From Escherichia coli (GTDB taxonomy: Bacteria; Pseudomonadota; Gammaproteobacteria; Enterobacterales; Enterobacteriaceae), in the NCBI GenBank assembly GCA_021307345.1, contig CP089930.1:3286001-3350000 (forward strand): 64,000 nucleotides of DNA, given 5' to 3'. A program made the position numbers and the translations under genes. Under the pieces are notes generated by a model, which searched no databases, was not told the DNA's origin, and worked only from the letters and a program-made list of their open reading frames with translations. This document shows, piece by piece, positions 22,039 through 33,113 of the stretch (position 1 is the first letter of the stretch; each line of letters begins with the position of its first letter).

Positions 22039-22055
22039 AATGGTGTCCCCTGCAG
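22039..22055. repeat. attR core of the argW island
   Basis: The 17-bp AATGGTGTCCCCTGCAG is an exact copy of the sequence at the 3' end of argW (31726-31742) in the same orientation. With the integrase near the other copy, these are the attachment-site cores bounding a 9.7-kb insert. Confidence 0.9.
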
Positions 22056-22114
22056 ACATCTACTTGAAGCGGCAGGGGATTGATCGGACTGGTGTTTTTT
22101 AGATGTGAGAAATC

Positions 22115-22134
22115 TTTTACCCGCTATTTTACCC
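22115..22134 (+). promoter_or_regulatory. TTTTACCC motifs near attR
   Basis: TTTTACCCG (22115-22123) and TTTTACCC (22127-22134) form a tandem pair between attR and the end of torI. The same motif occurs three times beside attL (31564-31608). The placement suggests arm-type sites for IntS or sites for TorI; this is inference. Confidence 0.5.
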
Positions 22135-22329
22135 ATTGGCGCGGCTTAAGAGCTTATTTTTGAATTCACAATGGTCACGATATAACCATCTTGCGCGCCC
22201 GTGGATAACTTTGGCTTTTGGCAGGGTGCCGGACTTAATCCGGTCGTAGATGAAGGTTTTACCGAAACCAGTATCAGCCATGATGAATTTCAAATCAACC
22301 AATGAATCAGGCTGTAGTTCGTGTTGCAT
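22129..22329 (-). CDS. torI: Excisionase/response-regulator inhibitor TorI
   Basis: A 66-residue AlpA-like winged-helix protein starting MQHELQPDSLVDLKFIMADT. In K-12 TorI is the recombination directionality factor of prophage KplE1 (CPS-53) and also inhibits the response regulator TorR. The sequence differs from the K-12 protein I recall at about one position (SGTLPKAK against SGDLPKAK). The start was placed at the ATG with GGAGATAGC before it, not at an upstream in-frame ATG. It lies 73 bases from attR, as in KplE1, so the island keeps its excision gene. Confidence 0.9.
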   Translation of the reverse strand: MQHELQPDSLVDLKFIMADTGFGKTFIYDRIKSGTLPKAKVIHGRARWLYRDHCEFKNKLLSRANG

Positions 22330-22463
22330 GAGTGCTATCTCCGAATAGGGAATCGAACCTGCAAATAAGGCAATAAAAAAACGCATTGATGCGGCGATGG
22401 TTGGTCTGGATATCTTGAGCAACTGACAGGCCTAATCGAGTGTGAGGCTGTGTGATTCCATAG

Positions 22464-22637
22464 TTAGTTCTTGCGTAGCTCACTAATTCTTCTGTAAGTC
22501 TCTGGTGCTTTGTTTCCGTGTATCTTCATTTCAGACTTCAACAGAGCAACGAGTGAATCCCATTCGTTGAGGATGCCTTTGAATGCCGGAACTGTAGTGA
22601 TGTGATGGACGCCCTTTCCTGAAGCAGCCAGTGCCAT
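22464..22637 (-). pseudogene. Unrecognised phage-type ORF, probably a 3' fragment
   Basis: An open frame of 57 codons (MALAASGKGVHHITTVPAFK ... ISELRKN) whose frame continues open upstream to about the start of the IS110 remnant at 22660. There is no convincing ribosome site at its ATG, so it is more likely the C-terminal end of a longer prophage gene cut by the insertion. I do not recognise the family. Confidence 0.4.
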
Positions 22638-22674
22638 ACTTTTACTGTCTGCGTTTGCTACGGGAGTAAATCAC

Positions 22675-23345
22675 ATGAACACAATCAGGGTTGTTGGTAT
22701 TGATATCGCCAAATCAGTATTTCAGGTCTGCGTCTGGATGGTCGATAGCCCCGTCACATGGAACAAAAAAATCTCTCGTTCTAAATTGCTGGAGACTATC
22801 CGACATTGAACCTGGAACTCTTGTTGCTATGGAGGCTTGCGCCACTCCGCATGTCTGGGGGCGAACCCTCACATCTATGAGCTATTGTGTCAGGCGCATC
22901 CCTGCACAACACATAAAGGCTTTTGTCCGTAGCCAGAAAAATGATGCTAATGATGCACTGGCAATTTGCGAGACAGCATTTCGCCCGGGTATTCACTTTG
23001 TTTCTGTAAAAACCACAGAACAGCAGGATATCAAGGCGCTCCGGAACACACGTCAACTGATGGTTAAGCAGAGAACGGCGCTGGCCAACCAGCTTCGTTC
23101 TCTGCTCGCTGAATATGGCTTCACTATTCCTGTCGGGCTCCTGCGTCTCCAGCAAAAGCTACCGGAACTGATTGAAGATGCCTCAAACAGCCTGACATTC
23201 ACTCTTCGTCGACTGCTGTCATCACAACAAATTGAGTACCGGCATTTATTAACAATCCCGGACGTCGGTCCCCTGATTGCAGTAGCATTTCTCAGCGAAG
23301 TTGATGCTACACAGTTCTCGAGTGGGAGAGAATTATCGGCGTGTT
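22675..23345 (+). pseudogene. IS110-family transposase, frameshifted and truncated
   Basis: The N-terminus MNTIRVVGIDIAKSVFQVCV (with the DEDD-family Asp in GIDIAK) starts at ATG 22675 and hits a stop at 22807. The rest continues in another frame (EPGTLVAMEACATPHVWGR ... LTIPDVGPLIAVAFLSEVDA) until 23345, where similarity ends abruptly after SSGRELSAC. So there is one frameshift near 22806 and loss of the C-terminal serine-containing domain. No terminal repeats are expected for this family. It is a dead remnant. Confidence 0.8.
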
Positions 23346-23479
23346 TTGACCGATGGTGTTGATTTTAATATGCAGAAGGCCGTTGCGATGAATTAAATAA
23401 AAACAGCAAATTACAGAAAACATTTTTAAATGAGTTTGCAGGCACTGATGAGATAACGGCTACCGTCCCTGTAACAGTC
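23346..23479. other. Unassigned DNA between IS remnants
   Basis: AT-rich sequence after the truncated IS110 gene and before the probable end of the IS3-family element. It contains no convincing gene. It is probably residual island or IS sequence. Confidence 0.3.
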
Positions 23480-23637
23480 TGAAGTTGACCTGGGTAATTA
23501 AATACCGGTGTAGTGATTAGGAAACAGGACTCGGATAACATCATGGCGCAGGTCATTGAACCTACTAACGATGCCGGACATATGGTCGCAAACCGCATAG
23601 AACCAGTACTTGCATCACCTGGGGCGTCCATATATGG

Positions 23638-26450
<2,813 letters not shown>

Positions 26451-26461
26451 GAGTTTCCCGA

Positions 26462-26786
<325 letters not shown>

Positions 26787-26822
26787 TGAGCATATCACCT
26801 CTGTTCAGGTGGACAAATTCAG

Positions 26823-26919
26823 TAAACCACTTCACAGTTAATTTCATCAGCATACGGGAAAACTGATTGAGGCCTTTAGCCAGTTCAGCCGCAAGGGCTT
26901 TAAGCTTCTTTTAGTCCAT
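26823..26919 (-). pseudogene. Possible N-terminal scrap of an IS256-family transposase
   Basis: On the minus strand MD-stop-KKLKALAAELAKGLNQFSRM ... LTVKWF resembles the first residues of IS256/IS1414-type transposases, with a stop at codon 3. It is cut at 26822 by the IS3-family end. The match is short and from memory. The 100 bases beyond it up to 27019 show nothing identifiable. Confidence 0.3.
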
Positions 26920-27043
26920 AATTTACCTGTCTCCGTTGTTGGAGTGAACATATCAAAACCAGGCAATTACACTATTTAAATTACAGTCTCAAACGGAATA
27001 TGACAGTCGCCCCTTATGGCTGAGGAATCCCCAGAAAAGAAGA

Positions 27044-27108
27044 CAGGCATAGAGTTTTGTGATCTACTGATTGCGCTAACAAATTCAATGAGATCACCTC
27101 TATGCCTG
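27044..27108 (+). promoter_or_regulatory. Leader hairpin covering the transposase start codon
   Basis: CAGGCATAGAG (27044-27054) pairs with CTCTATGCCTG (27098-27108), and GTGATCT (27059-27065) pairs with AGATCAC (27091-27097). This is an 18-bp stem with one 4-nt bulge and a 25-nt loop. The start codon ATG (27102-27104) is inside the stem. Transcripts entering from outside would fold and hide the start, as described for IS10/IS50 class elements. Confidence 0.75.
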
Positions 27109-28289
27109 CCCGTAAAGTATGCCTGACTTTTTTCCGTAATGCTTTAGCTTCCACGCATCAGTATCGACAAAATGCCATTATTGATTCTGCTGCTGCTTTA
27201 GTCGGTGGCGCATCTCTTTCTCTTACCAGCATTGGCCGGCATTTACCCGGTCCTGCTCGCGTGAAAGATAAAATAAAACGCGTTGACCGTCTGCTGGGTA
27301 ATACACGACTTCATAATGATATCCCTCTGATATTCAAAAATATTACTTCCATGATGGCAAAAAAACTGTCGTGGTGTGTTATCGCTGTTGACTGGAGCGG
27401 TTACCCTTTTCAGAAATATCATGTCCTTCGTGCCAGCCTCCTCTGCGACGGTCGTTCTATCCCCCTGATGAGTCAGGTCTTCCCGTCAAAAAAAAACGAG
27501 GCGGTGGAAATCGCTTTTCTGGATGCGCTTTCCGGGGCCATTTCTCCCCGGACTCGTGTTGTTATTGTTACTGATGCCGGTTTTCAAAGTGCATGGTTTC
27601 GTCATATCAAATCACTGGGATGGGATTTTATTGGCCGTATCAGGGGGGTAGTGAAGTTCAGGCTGGATAGTGACAAAGATAAGTGGCTGGACATAAAAAT
27701 GTGCAGGGGGAGTTCAGAGGCAAAATACCTGGGGACGGGAACCCTGGCCCGGAAAAAACGCTCGCAGTGTGAAGGACATTTTTATCTTTATAAACATTCA
27801 CCTAAAGGCAGAAAAAGCAGGCGTGCCAGAGGGAGGCCGGGCTTACCAACAACGGAAAAAGAACAAAAAGCCGCAGGCAGAGAACCATGGTTAATATTCA
27901 GCAATACAGCTGAGTTTAATGCCAAAAAAATCATGAAACTGTACAGTCGAAGAATGCAGATAGAGCAAAACTTTCGGGATGAAAAAAGTGAACGCTTTGG
28001 TTTTGGCCTTCGGGCGAGCAGAAGTCGGAGGGGAGAGCGTTTTCTGGTATTAAGTCTACTGGTTACACTGGCCAGTATCGTACTCTGGCTACTTGGTTAT
28101 CATTTTGAAAATAAAGGATTTCATTTAAAGTATCAGGCTAATAGTCTCAAAAAACGAAGAGTATTGTCTTTTCTGACGCTGGCTGAAAACGTCCTGAGAT
28201 TTAACCCTGAACTTCTACGACGAGCACAACCTGAAAAGATATTGTGCCGGTTGGCCAGCACTTACCGAAGTATGGTGCTGGCTTACTGA
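27102..28289 (+). CDS. IS4-family transposase
   Basis: A 395-residue DDE transposase of the IS10 group. The first catalytic Asp is in VIAVDWSGYP, the second in VIVTDAGFQSAW, and the Y-(2)-R-(3)-E-(6)-K signature is perfect in YSRRMQIEQNFRDEK. It is about the length of IS10 transposase and shares its SLTSIGRHLPGPARVKDKIK-like N-terminal domain. The frame is uninterrupted between intact element ends, so it is probably active. The start codon is buried in the leader hairpin noted above. Confidence 0.88.
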   Translation: MPARKVCLTFFRNALASTHQYRQNAIIDSAAALVGGASLSLTSIGRHLPGPARVKDKIKRVDRLLGNTRLHNDIPLIFKNITSMMAKKLSWCVIAVDWSGYPFQKYHVLRASLLCDGRSIPLMSQVFPSKKNEAVEIAFLDALSGAISPRTRVVIVTDAGFQSAWFRHIKSLGWDFIGRIRGVVKFRLDSDKDKWLDIKMCRGSSEAKYLGTGTLARKKRSQCEGHFYLYKHSPKGRKSRRARGRPGLPTTEKEQKAAGREPWLIFSNTAEFNAKKIMKLYSRRMQIEQNFRDEKSERFGFGLRASRSRRGERFLVLSLLVTLASIVLWLLGYHFENKGFHLKYQANSLKKRRVLSFLTLAENVLRFNPELLRRAQPEKILCRLASTYRSMVLAY

Positions 28290-28330
28290 TGAAAATTTTC
28301 TGGGGATCCCTCAGCTTATGGGGGCATTCT

Positions 28331-28361
28331 GAAAAGCCACCTCCTCAGGAGGTGGTCTTTT
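28331..28361 (-). terminator. Terminator after the acyltransferase gene
   Basis: CCACCTCC/GGAGGTGG with a TC-type loop has A and T runs on both sides. It directly meets the stop codon of the minus-strand acyltransferase gene, and could also stop plus-strand read-through from the IS. Confidence 0.8.
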
Positions 28362-30198
28362 ACAACTTTACTTTTCCTTGCAGTGCTTTGGAGTAATATA
28401 CTGCGCCATTCTTTGTTGTATGCATAGCATCATAAAGGATAGGCTCACCCTTATAACTAGTTACACATTCATTTATTTTTGAGTTACATGAGTAGCCCTT
28501 AAGGTTTATATATGTAGCCATATCACTAGATGTGACCATTTCTTTCATTTTATGATTAATCTGAATCTCTTTTTCAGACGCAATATAAGCACTTTTACCA
28601 ATATCGGTTTTATTCACAAAAGCATTGTAGATGATTGAAGGCAAGGCTTTGCTATAATTCTTATTCCCTATAATGTATATTGGTTTTTTTGTTTTCTCTC
28701 TAAGGTTAATTAGAGATTCTTTATTGTAGGGTATGGCGTAGTCTTTCCAATTCATTGCAATGAATATAACGTCAGCATCATATACAATTTTATCATCAAA
28801 CACCCTTCCGATTTCTTTGTCACAATCAGTTTTTGTAATAAGCCCTTTTTGGATTTCAGGCATTATCGTATAAAGTTTATTCCTTTGCTCTTGGTTTAAA
28901 TAGAAAGATGAGCATCTTGTAGATATCATCCTGCTCCTTATCTCGTAACCATTGGCCAAACCTGACTCATCAAGTATATTTATGAAATCCCCTGCTTGTG
29001 AATCACCAATGACCAGTATTTTATTGTTTTTGTTAGAAGTGAATCCAGTGTTTAATTCTTTGATTCTTTTCCAGGTGTATCCGCCATAATCATCTGATTT
29101 TGGATCAAGCATTGATGATGAATAAACATCTTTAGGCATTTGATATGCATATCCAGAGTTGAAAAATAAAAAGCAAGCTGCGGCTGCAGTAAATGGTGTA
29201 CCTGCAAGTAGTTTTACGCTTCTTCTTTTTTCAATAATTGAAAAACTTATAAAACCAAGTATTATAGAAATGAAAATACCCAGTAAAATATTAATGTTTA
29301 TATTATTAATATGACAGTATACTACAATTGGCCAGTGCCATAAATAAATTGAATAAGACCATCTGCCAATTAATTTAAAAGGAGCTGAGTTCAAAATTTT
29401 ATCTTGATGATTGGCTGCAAGATACATGCATGAACCGATGACTGGTAATGCTGCAAAATATCCTGGCCATATGTCACTAGAGGATATGTAGAAGCAAGAA
29501 AATAAAATAACACCTACTCCAGCGTAATGAAGTTTAACTGATTTATTTGCATATTTGCTAGTGACATAGAAATATGCTAGTCCACCTGCAATCATTTCCC
29601 ATGCACGGCTTGGAAGTAAATAGTATGACGATACTGGATATGATGAGGAATATATTGCACTATAACAAAAGCTTACTAATAATAAAACCACGAGAGATGG
29701 CAATATCAATCTATTTCCAAGTAATCTTTGTATTAGTAAGATAAATATTGGGAATAAAAGATAAAATTGCCATTCCGTTGATAACGACCATGTATGTAAC
29801 AGCCATTTTTCATGAGATTCTGCATCAAAATATCCAGACTCCTGCCAGTAGACAAAGTTTGAAACAAAAAGAACGCTTGATAAAACGTGTTTTCCTAATG
29901 CCGTATATTGAAGCGGTGGCAATAAGAACCACCCGGCAACCATCAATGTCGCACATAATAAACTCAGTGCTGGTAATATCCTTTTTGCACGAGATAAATA
30001 AAATTTGTATATTGAAAAACTATTATCTTGAATAGAAGATAATATTATCCCGGTCATTAAATAACCTGATATTGTGAAGAACACATCCACCCCCACAAAC
30101 CCACCAGGAAGTATTGTATTCTGAAAGTGAAAGATAACAACCGACAGGACTGCTATAGCCCTCAATCCGTCAATATCTGGTCTGTATTTTATAGTCAT
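28360..30198 (-). CDS. Membrane O-acyltransferase with SGNH domain, O-antigen acetylase type
   Basis: A 612-residue protein. The N-terminal half (about 1-350) is an Acyltransferase_3 domain with ten or so helices: it opens MTIKYRPDIDGLRAIAVLSV, has the conserved PGGFVGVDVFFTISGYL, FYLSRAKRILPAL and the WSLSTEWQFYLLFP motif. The C-terminal part is an SGNH hydrolase-like domain with the GDS block (ILVIGDSQAGDF, near residue 398) and the late catalytic D-x-x-H (DAMHTT, near 591). This architecture is that of OafA/OafB-type O-antigen acetylases. Base composition is strikingly AT-rich compared with the flanks, indicating transfer. The gene follows intS, the usual place of serotype-conversion genes in P22/Sf6-type prophages. 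The frame is open 57 codons further upstream (start 30369), which would add one more helix; neither start has a clear ribosome site. Confidence 0.85.
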   Translation of the reverse strand: MTIKYRPDIDGLRAIAVLSVVIFHFQNTILPGGFVGVDVFFTISGYLMTGIILSSIQDNSFSIYKFYLSRAKRILPALSLLCATLMVAGWFLLPPLQYTALGKHVLSSVLFVSNFVYWQESGYFDAESHEKWLLHTWSLSTEWQFYLLFPIFILLIQRLLGNRLILPSLVVLLLVSFCYSAIYSSSYPVSSYYLLPSRAWEMIAGGLAYFYVTSKYANKSVKLHYAGVGVILFSCFYISSSDIWPGYFAALPVIGSCMYLAANHQDKILNSAPFKLIGRWSYSIYLWHWPIVVYCHINNININILLGIFISIILGFISFSIIEKRRSVKLLAGTPFTAAAACFLFFNSGYAYQMPKDVYSSSMLDPKSDDYGGYTWKRIKELNTGFTSNKNNKILVIGDSQAGDFINILDESGLANGYEIRSRMISTRCSSFYLNQEQRNKLYTIMPEIQKGLITKTDCDKEIGRVFDDKIVYDADVIFIAMNWKDYAIPYNKESLINLREKTKKPIYIIGNKNYSKALPSIIYNAFVNKTDIGKSAYIASEKEIQINHKMKEMVTSSDMATYINLKGYSCNSKINECVTSYKGEPILYDAMHTTKNGAVYYSKALQGKVKL

Positions 30199-30405
30199 AT
30201 TCGTAAATTTTATGATTTTGAGTTGGGGAATTGTACATGCATGAACAAGCAAGATCAGCAAGATCAACCAGAAAAGTGAAAGCCACACCACAAGGGAGAA
30301 GCCAGTCTTGCAGTATGACTTGTTGATAGCATTATGACCTATATTCTGAGTGATAACGTACATCATCAAGTTGAGCTTGATGATTGTCCGGCGATGTAGG
30401 TAGGG

Positions 30406-31563
30406 CTATGCAACCTTCCCATCAATCCAGTCCGCCCACCACTGCATCATTTCTCTGCGCTTATCGAGATACTGAGCATGGTTGTAAATACCACGCACAG
30501 ATCCGCCGTTGGCATGTGCCAGTTGCACTTCAATAGCATCAGCAGGCCATTCGTGCTCGTTCATAATCGTGCTGAATTCATGCCTGAATCCGTGACCGCT
30601 TTCCAGACCTTCATAGCCGATTTGTTTGATCACAAGCAGTACCGCGTTCTCGCAGATTGGCTTCTTCTTATCGTTACGCCCGGCACAAACAAACTCTGAT
30701 ACTGGTTTAGTGATGGAGCTTAGTGTAATGAGAAGTTCAACCACCTGGTCTGACATCGGAACCACATGAATTTTGCGTCCCTTCATCACACTGGCGTCGA
30801 TGGTGATAATCCTGTTTTCAAAATCGACGTTCTTCCATAGCATAGAACGAAGCTCTTTCGTCCTTAGGGCTGTGTAGCGTAAAACTTTGGTCGCAATGAG
30901 CGATACGATACTTCCTGAAAATGTTGCCAGTGCTTTGTTGAATTCCGGTATCTGGTCTGCAGGCAGAAACGGGAAGTTTTTCTTACGGTATCCCTTCATG
31001 GCGTCAGCAAGGTCAGGTGCCGGGTTATATTTAGCCCTATCGGTGACAATAGCGTAACGGAAAACCTCGCCGCATCTTCTGCGTGCTTTGTCGGCTCGCT
31101 CCATTGCACCGCGATTTTCAAATCTGCGGATCACTTCCAGCAATTGCATCGGCTCAATATCCTGAATCTCAAGACCGCCGATGATGGGTAAAATGTCGTC
31201 ATCAAACATTTTGTCAAGTTCAGTCGCATAGCCTACTGACCAGACTTGCTTCTTGTGCTCGTACCATTCCTTGTAAATTGCGCTAAAGGAATTGTTGCTA
31301 GACGAAGCCTTTTTCGCTTTTACCGGATCGATGCCAACCGAGATGTCTTTCCTCGCAGCCCATGCCTTATCCCTTGCTTCCTGCAAAGTCATAAGCGGAT
31401 ATTTTCCGACAGTCAGGATTTTCTCCTTGCCGTCAATCTTGTAGCGAATCTGCCATACCTTTTTCCCGGATACAGGGACATAAATGTACAGACCATTACC
31501 ATCGAGAAGGCGGTATGGTTTTTCTTTCGGCTTTGCTGCTTCAATCTGCTTAACGGTGAGCAT
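30406..31563 (-). CDS. intS: Tyrosine integrase IntS of the argW island
   Basis: A 385-residue P4/P22-like site-specific recombinase starting MLTVKQIEAAKPKEKPYRLL. The DUF4102 arm-binding domain is at the N-terminus (LLDGNGLYIYVPVSGKKVWQ), the core-binding domain follows, and the catalytic residues are visible: Arg in RYTALRTKELR, HxxR in GHGFRHEF, a late His in LAHANGG and Tyr in YNHAQYLDKR. It is nearly the K-12 KplE1 integrase. The start at 31563 was preferred over 31599 because the protein then matches the K-12 length. It lies next to attL and reads away from argW; TTTTACCC motifs overlap its leader. Confidence 0.93.
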   Translation of the reverse strand: MLTVKQIEAAKPKEKPYRLLDGNGLYIYVPVSGKKVWQIRYKIDGKEKILTVGKYPLMTLQEARDKAWAARKDISVGIDPVKAKKASSSNNSFSAIYKEWYEHKKQVWSVGYATELDKMFDDDILPIIGGLEIQDIEPMQLLEVIRRFENRGAMERADKARRRCGEVFRYAIVTDRAKYNPAPDLADAMKGYRKKNFPFLPADQIPEFNKALATFSGSIVSLIATKVLRYTALRTKELRSMLWKNVDFENRIITIDASVMKGRKIHVVPMSDQVVELLITLSSITKPVSEFVCAGRNDKKKPICENAVLLVIKQIGYEGLESGHGFRHEFSTIMNEHEWPADAIEVQLAHANGGSVRGIYNHAQYLDKRREMMQWWADWIDGKVA

Positions 31564-31608
31564 GGGTAAAAATCCGGTGGGTAAAATTATTTTATCCACT
31601 TTTACCCG
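31564..31608. promoter_or_regulatory. Repeated GGGTAAAA/TTTTACCC motifs beside attL
   Basis: Three copies: GGGTAAAAA (31564-31572), GGGTAAAA (31579-31586) and the inverted TTTTACCCG (31600-31608). The same motif is present twice near attR. They lie between intS and attL, where integrase arm sites and the autoregulated int promoter are known in KplE1. The assignment as IntS or TorI sites is inference. Confidence 0.5.
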
Positions 31609-31725
31609 TCATGGAGTGCGGCTGTTAACAATCTTACGCGAATCATGACGAACTGTGGATGCGCGGGCATCTTGATATTCAAAGGGATTTTGCGGACTGG
31701 TACAGATGATGGGAGCGAACTGATA

Positions 31726-31742
31726 AATGGTGTCCCCTGCAG
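31726..31742. repeat. attL core of the argW island
   Basis: AATGGTGTCCCCTGCAG, identical to 22039-22055. Fifteen of its bases are the 3' end of tRNA argW, so integration leaves the tRNA gene intact. Confidence 0.9.
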
Positions 31743-31802
31743 GAATCGAACCTGCAATTAGCCCTTAGGAGGGGCTCGTTATATCCATTTAACTAAGAGG
31801 AC
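31728..31802 (-). tRNA. argW: tRNA-Arg (anticodon CCT)
   Basis: A 75-nt tRNA on the minus strand, GTCCTCTTAGTTAAATGGAT to ...GGGGACACCA, with encoded CCA. The anticodon loop CTCCTAA gives anticodon CCU, reading the rare AGG codon. Its 3' end is the integration site of the island lying at lower coordinates. Confidence 0.95.
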
Positions 31803-31877
31803 AATGCGGCATGAGTATAACCGCTATTAAACAGCGGAGTAAGTACACTGCCGCTCGATTGCTTAAACCCTCGCCAC

Positions 31878-32810
31878 TTATAGCGGATTTTTATCATTTT
31901 TCTTAATGATTTCCGCATGTTCTGCTTTCTGGCGTGCCTCTTCTTTACGCTTGTTACTCATATCGTTACGGATTTGCGCATGGCTCATTAATGCGAAGAT
32001 GAAGGTGCCGCCGCAGATGTTTCCCGCCAGAGTAGGTAGCGCGAATGGCCAGATGAAATCGCTCCAGTGCAGCGTGCCGTTAAAGACCAGATAGAGGATC
32101 TCTACTGAACCGACGACGATGTGGGTAGTGTCGCCCAGCGCGATAAGCCACGTCATCAATATAATTACTACAATCTTTGCCGCTCCCGCCGCAGGGAACA
32201 TCCATACCATTGTGGCTATAAGCCAGCCGGAGATGATCGCGTTGGCAAACATCTCGCTGGGGGTGTTCTTCATCACATCCATGCCGATTTTGACAAACGC
32301 ATCGCGGGTTTCTTCATTAAAGATAGGCATATACTCAAACGCCCACGCCGCAATACCTGTTCCGAGAATATTACCCAGCAGCACGACGCCCCATAACCGC
32401 ATCAGTAAGCCGATGTTGCCCATGGTCGGTTTTTGCATCACTGGTAGTACCGCCGTTACGGTATTCTCAGTAAATAATTGCTGGCGTGCCATAATGACGA
32501 TAATAAAACCAAAGGTATAACCCAGATTCTCCAGCAAAAAACTCCCCGGTACGCCTTCCAGTTCGACATGAAATATCCCTTTTGCCAGTAACGAAGCGCC
32601 CATCGACAGACCCGCCGCAATGGCTGACCACAGTAGCGCCATCGCGTCGCGCTCCAGCTCTTTTTCGCCGTCCTGACGGATATGTTCGTGAATAGCCATC
32701 GCTCTGGAGGGGAGCCGGTCTTCATCTATTTCTATTTTTTTTCCACGCTCTTTTTCTTCGCTCTCTACTTCAAGTTCATCGCTGTGTTTATCTATTTTGT
32801 CATTGTCCAT
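31878..32810 (-). CDS. yfdC: FNT-family membrane protein YfdC
   Basis: A 310-residue inner-membrane protein of the formate/nitrite transporter family. A highly charged cytoplasmic N-terminus (about 60 residues, Glu/Lys-rich) precedes six hydrophobic helices (for example LLWSAIAAGLSMGASLLAKG and GNILGTGIAAWAF). A charged tail ends the protein. The substrate is unknown. It is transcribed toward argW and divergent from mlaA. Confidence 0.9.
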   Translation of the reverse strand: MDNDKIDKHSDELEVESEEKERGKKIEIDEDRLPSRAMAIHEHIRQDGEKELERDAMALLWSAIAAGLSMGASLLAKGIFHVELEGVPGSFLLENLGYTFGFIIVIMARQQLFTENTVTAVLPVMQKPTMGNIGLLMRLWGVVLLGNILGTGIAAWAFEYMPIFNEETRDAFVKIGMDVMKNTPSEMFANAIISGWLIATMVWMFPAAGAAKIVVIILMTWLIALGDTTHIVVGSVEILYLVFNGTLHWSDFIWPFALPTLAGNICGGTFIFALMSHAQIRNDMSNKRKEEARQKAEHAEIIKKNDKNPL

Positions 32811-33113
32811 GATGTCGTCTCTTGAATTAGCACGTATAGCTAAAGCGTAGCGGCTTTTTTGCTCGCAACTGGCGGGAGTTACTCTGAAAATGTATAAAAG
32901 GCTGCGTTTGCCTTTTTCTGTTTCTACAGAATCAAGTAGCCTACAGGGCGGCGATTACCAGGCTATGATCAAGTCAGCAAACCAGGGCGTCTGGACATCA
33001 GTTGACGTGCTGTTACAATCGCCCACACCTAAACAGGCGGATACGGTATCGTTCCGTCATGGATGGCAAACTGCATAAGCCATAAAAAAGCCATAAAAAA
33101 CAGGGAGACATTT
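32811..33113. other. Intergenic region between yfdC and mlaA
   Basis: About 300 bases between divergent genes, containing both promoters. The mlaA ribosome site CAGGGAG is at its end. A 62-codon open frame here has no ribosome site and is not taken as a gene. Confidence 0.4.

Larger units (their letters stand above)
27020..28314 (+). mobile_element. IS4-family (IS10-group) insertion sequence, intact (1295 bp)
   Basis: The inverted ends are CTGAGGAATCCCCAGAAAA (left) and CTGAGGGATCCCCAGAAAA (right complement), one mismatch in 19. This is the IS10 end type (CTGAGAGATCCCC). Both ends are directly flanked by CTTATGG. It carries one full-length transposase gene. This is the only insertion here whose ends and reading frame are both undamaged. 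Confidence 0.9.

Noticed and set aside
23365-23631. An 88-codon minus-strand frame between IS remnants
   Set aside because: It crosses the probable IS3-family end, has no ribosome site and no recognised motif; treated as IS-derived noise.
32890-33078. A 62-codon frame in the yfdC-mlaA intergenic region
   Set aside because: No ribosome site and no recognisable protein features, and it lies in the promoter region of mlaA.
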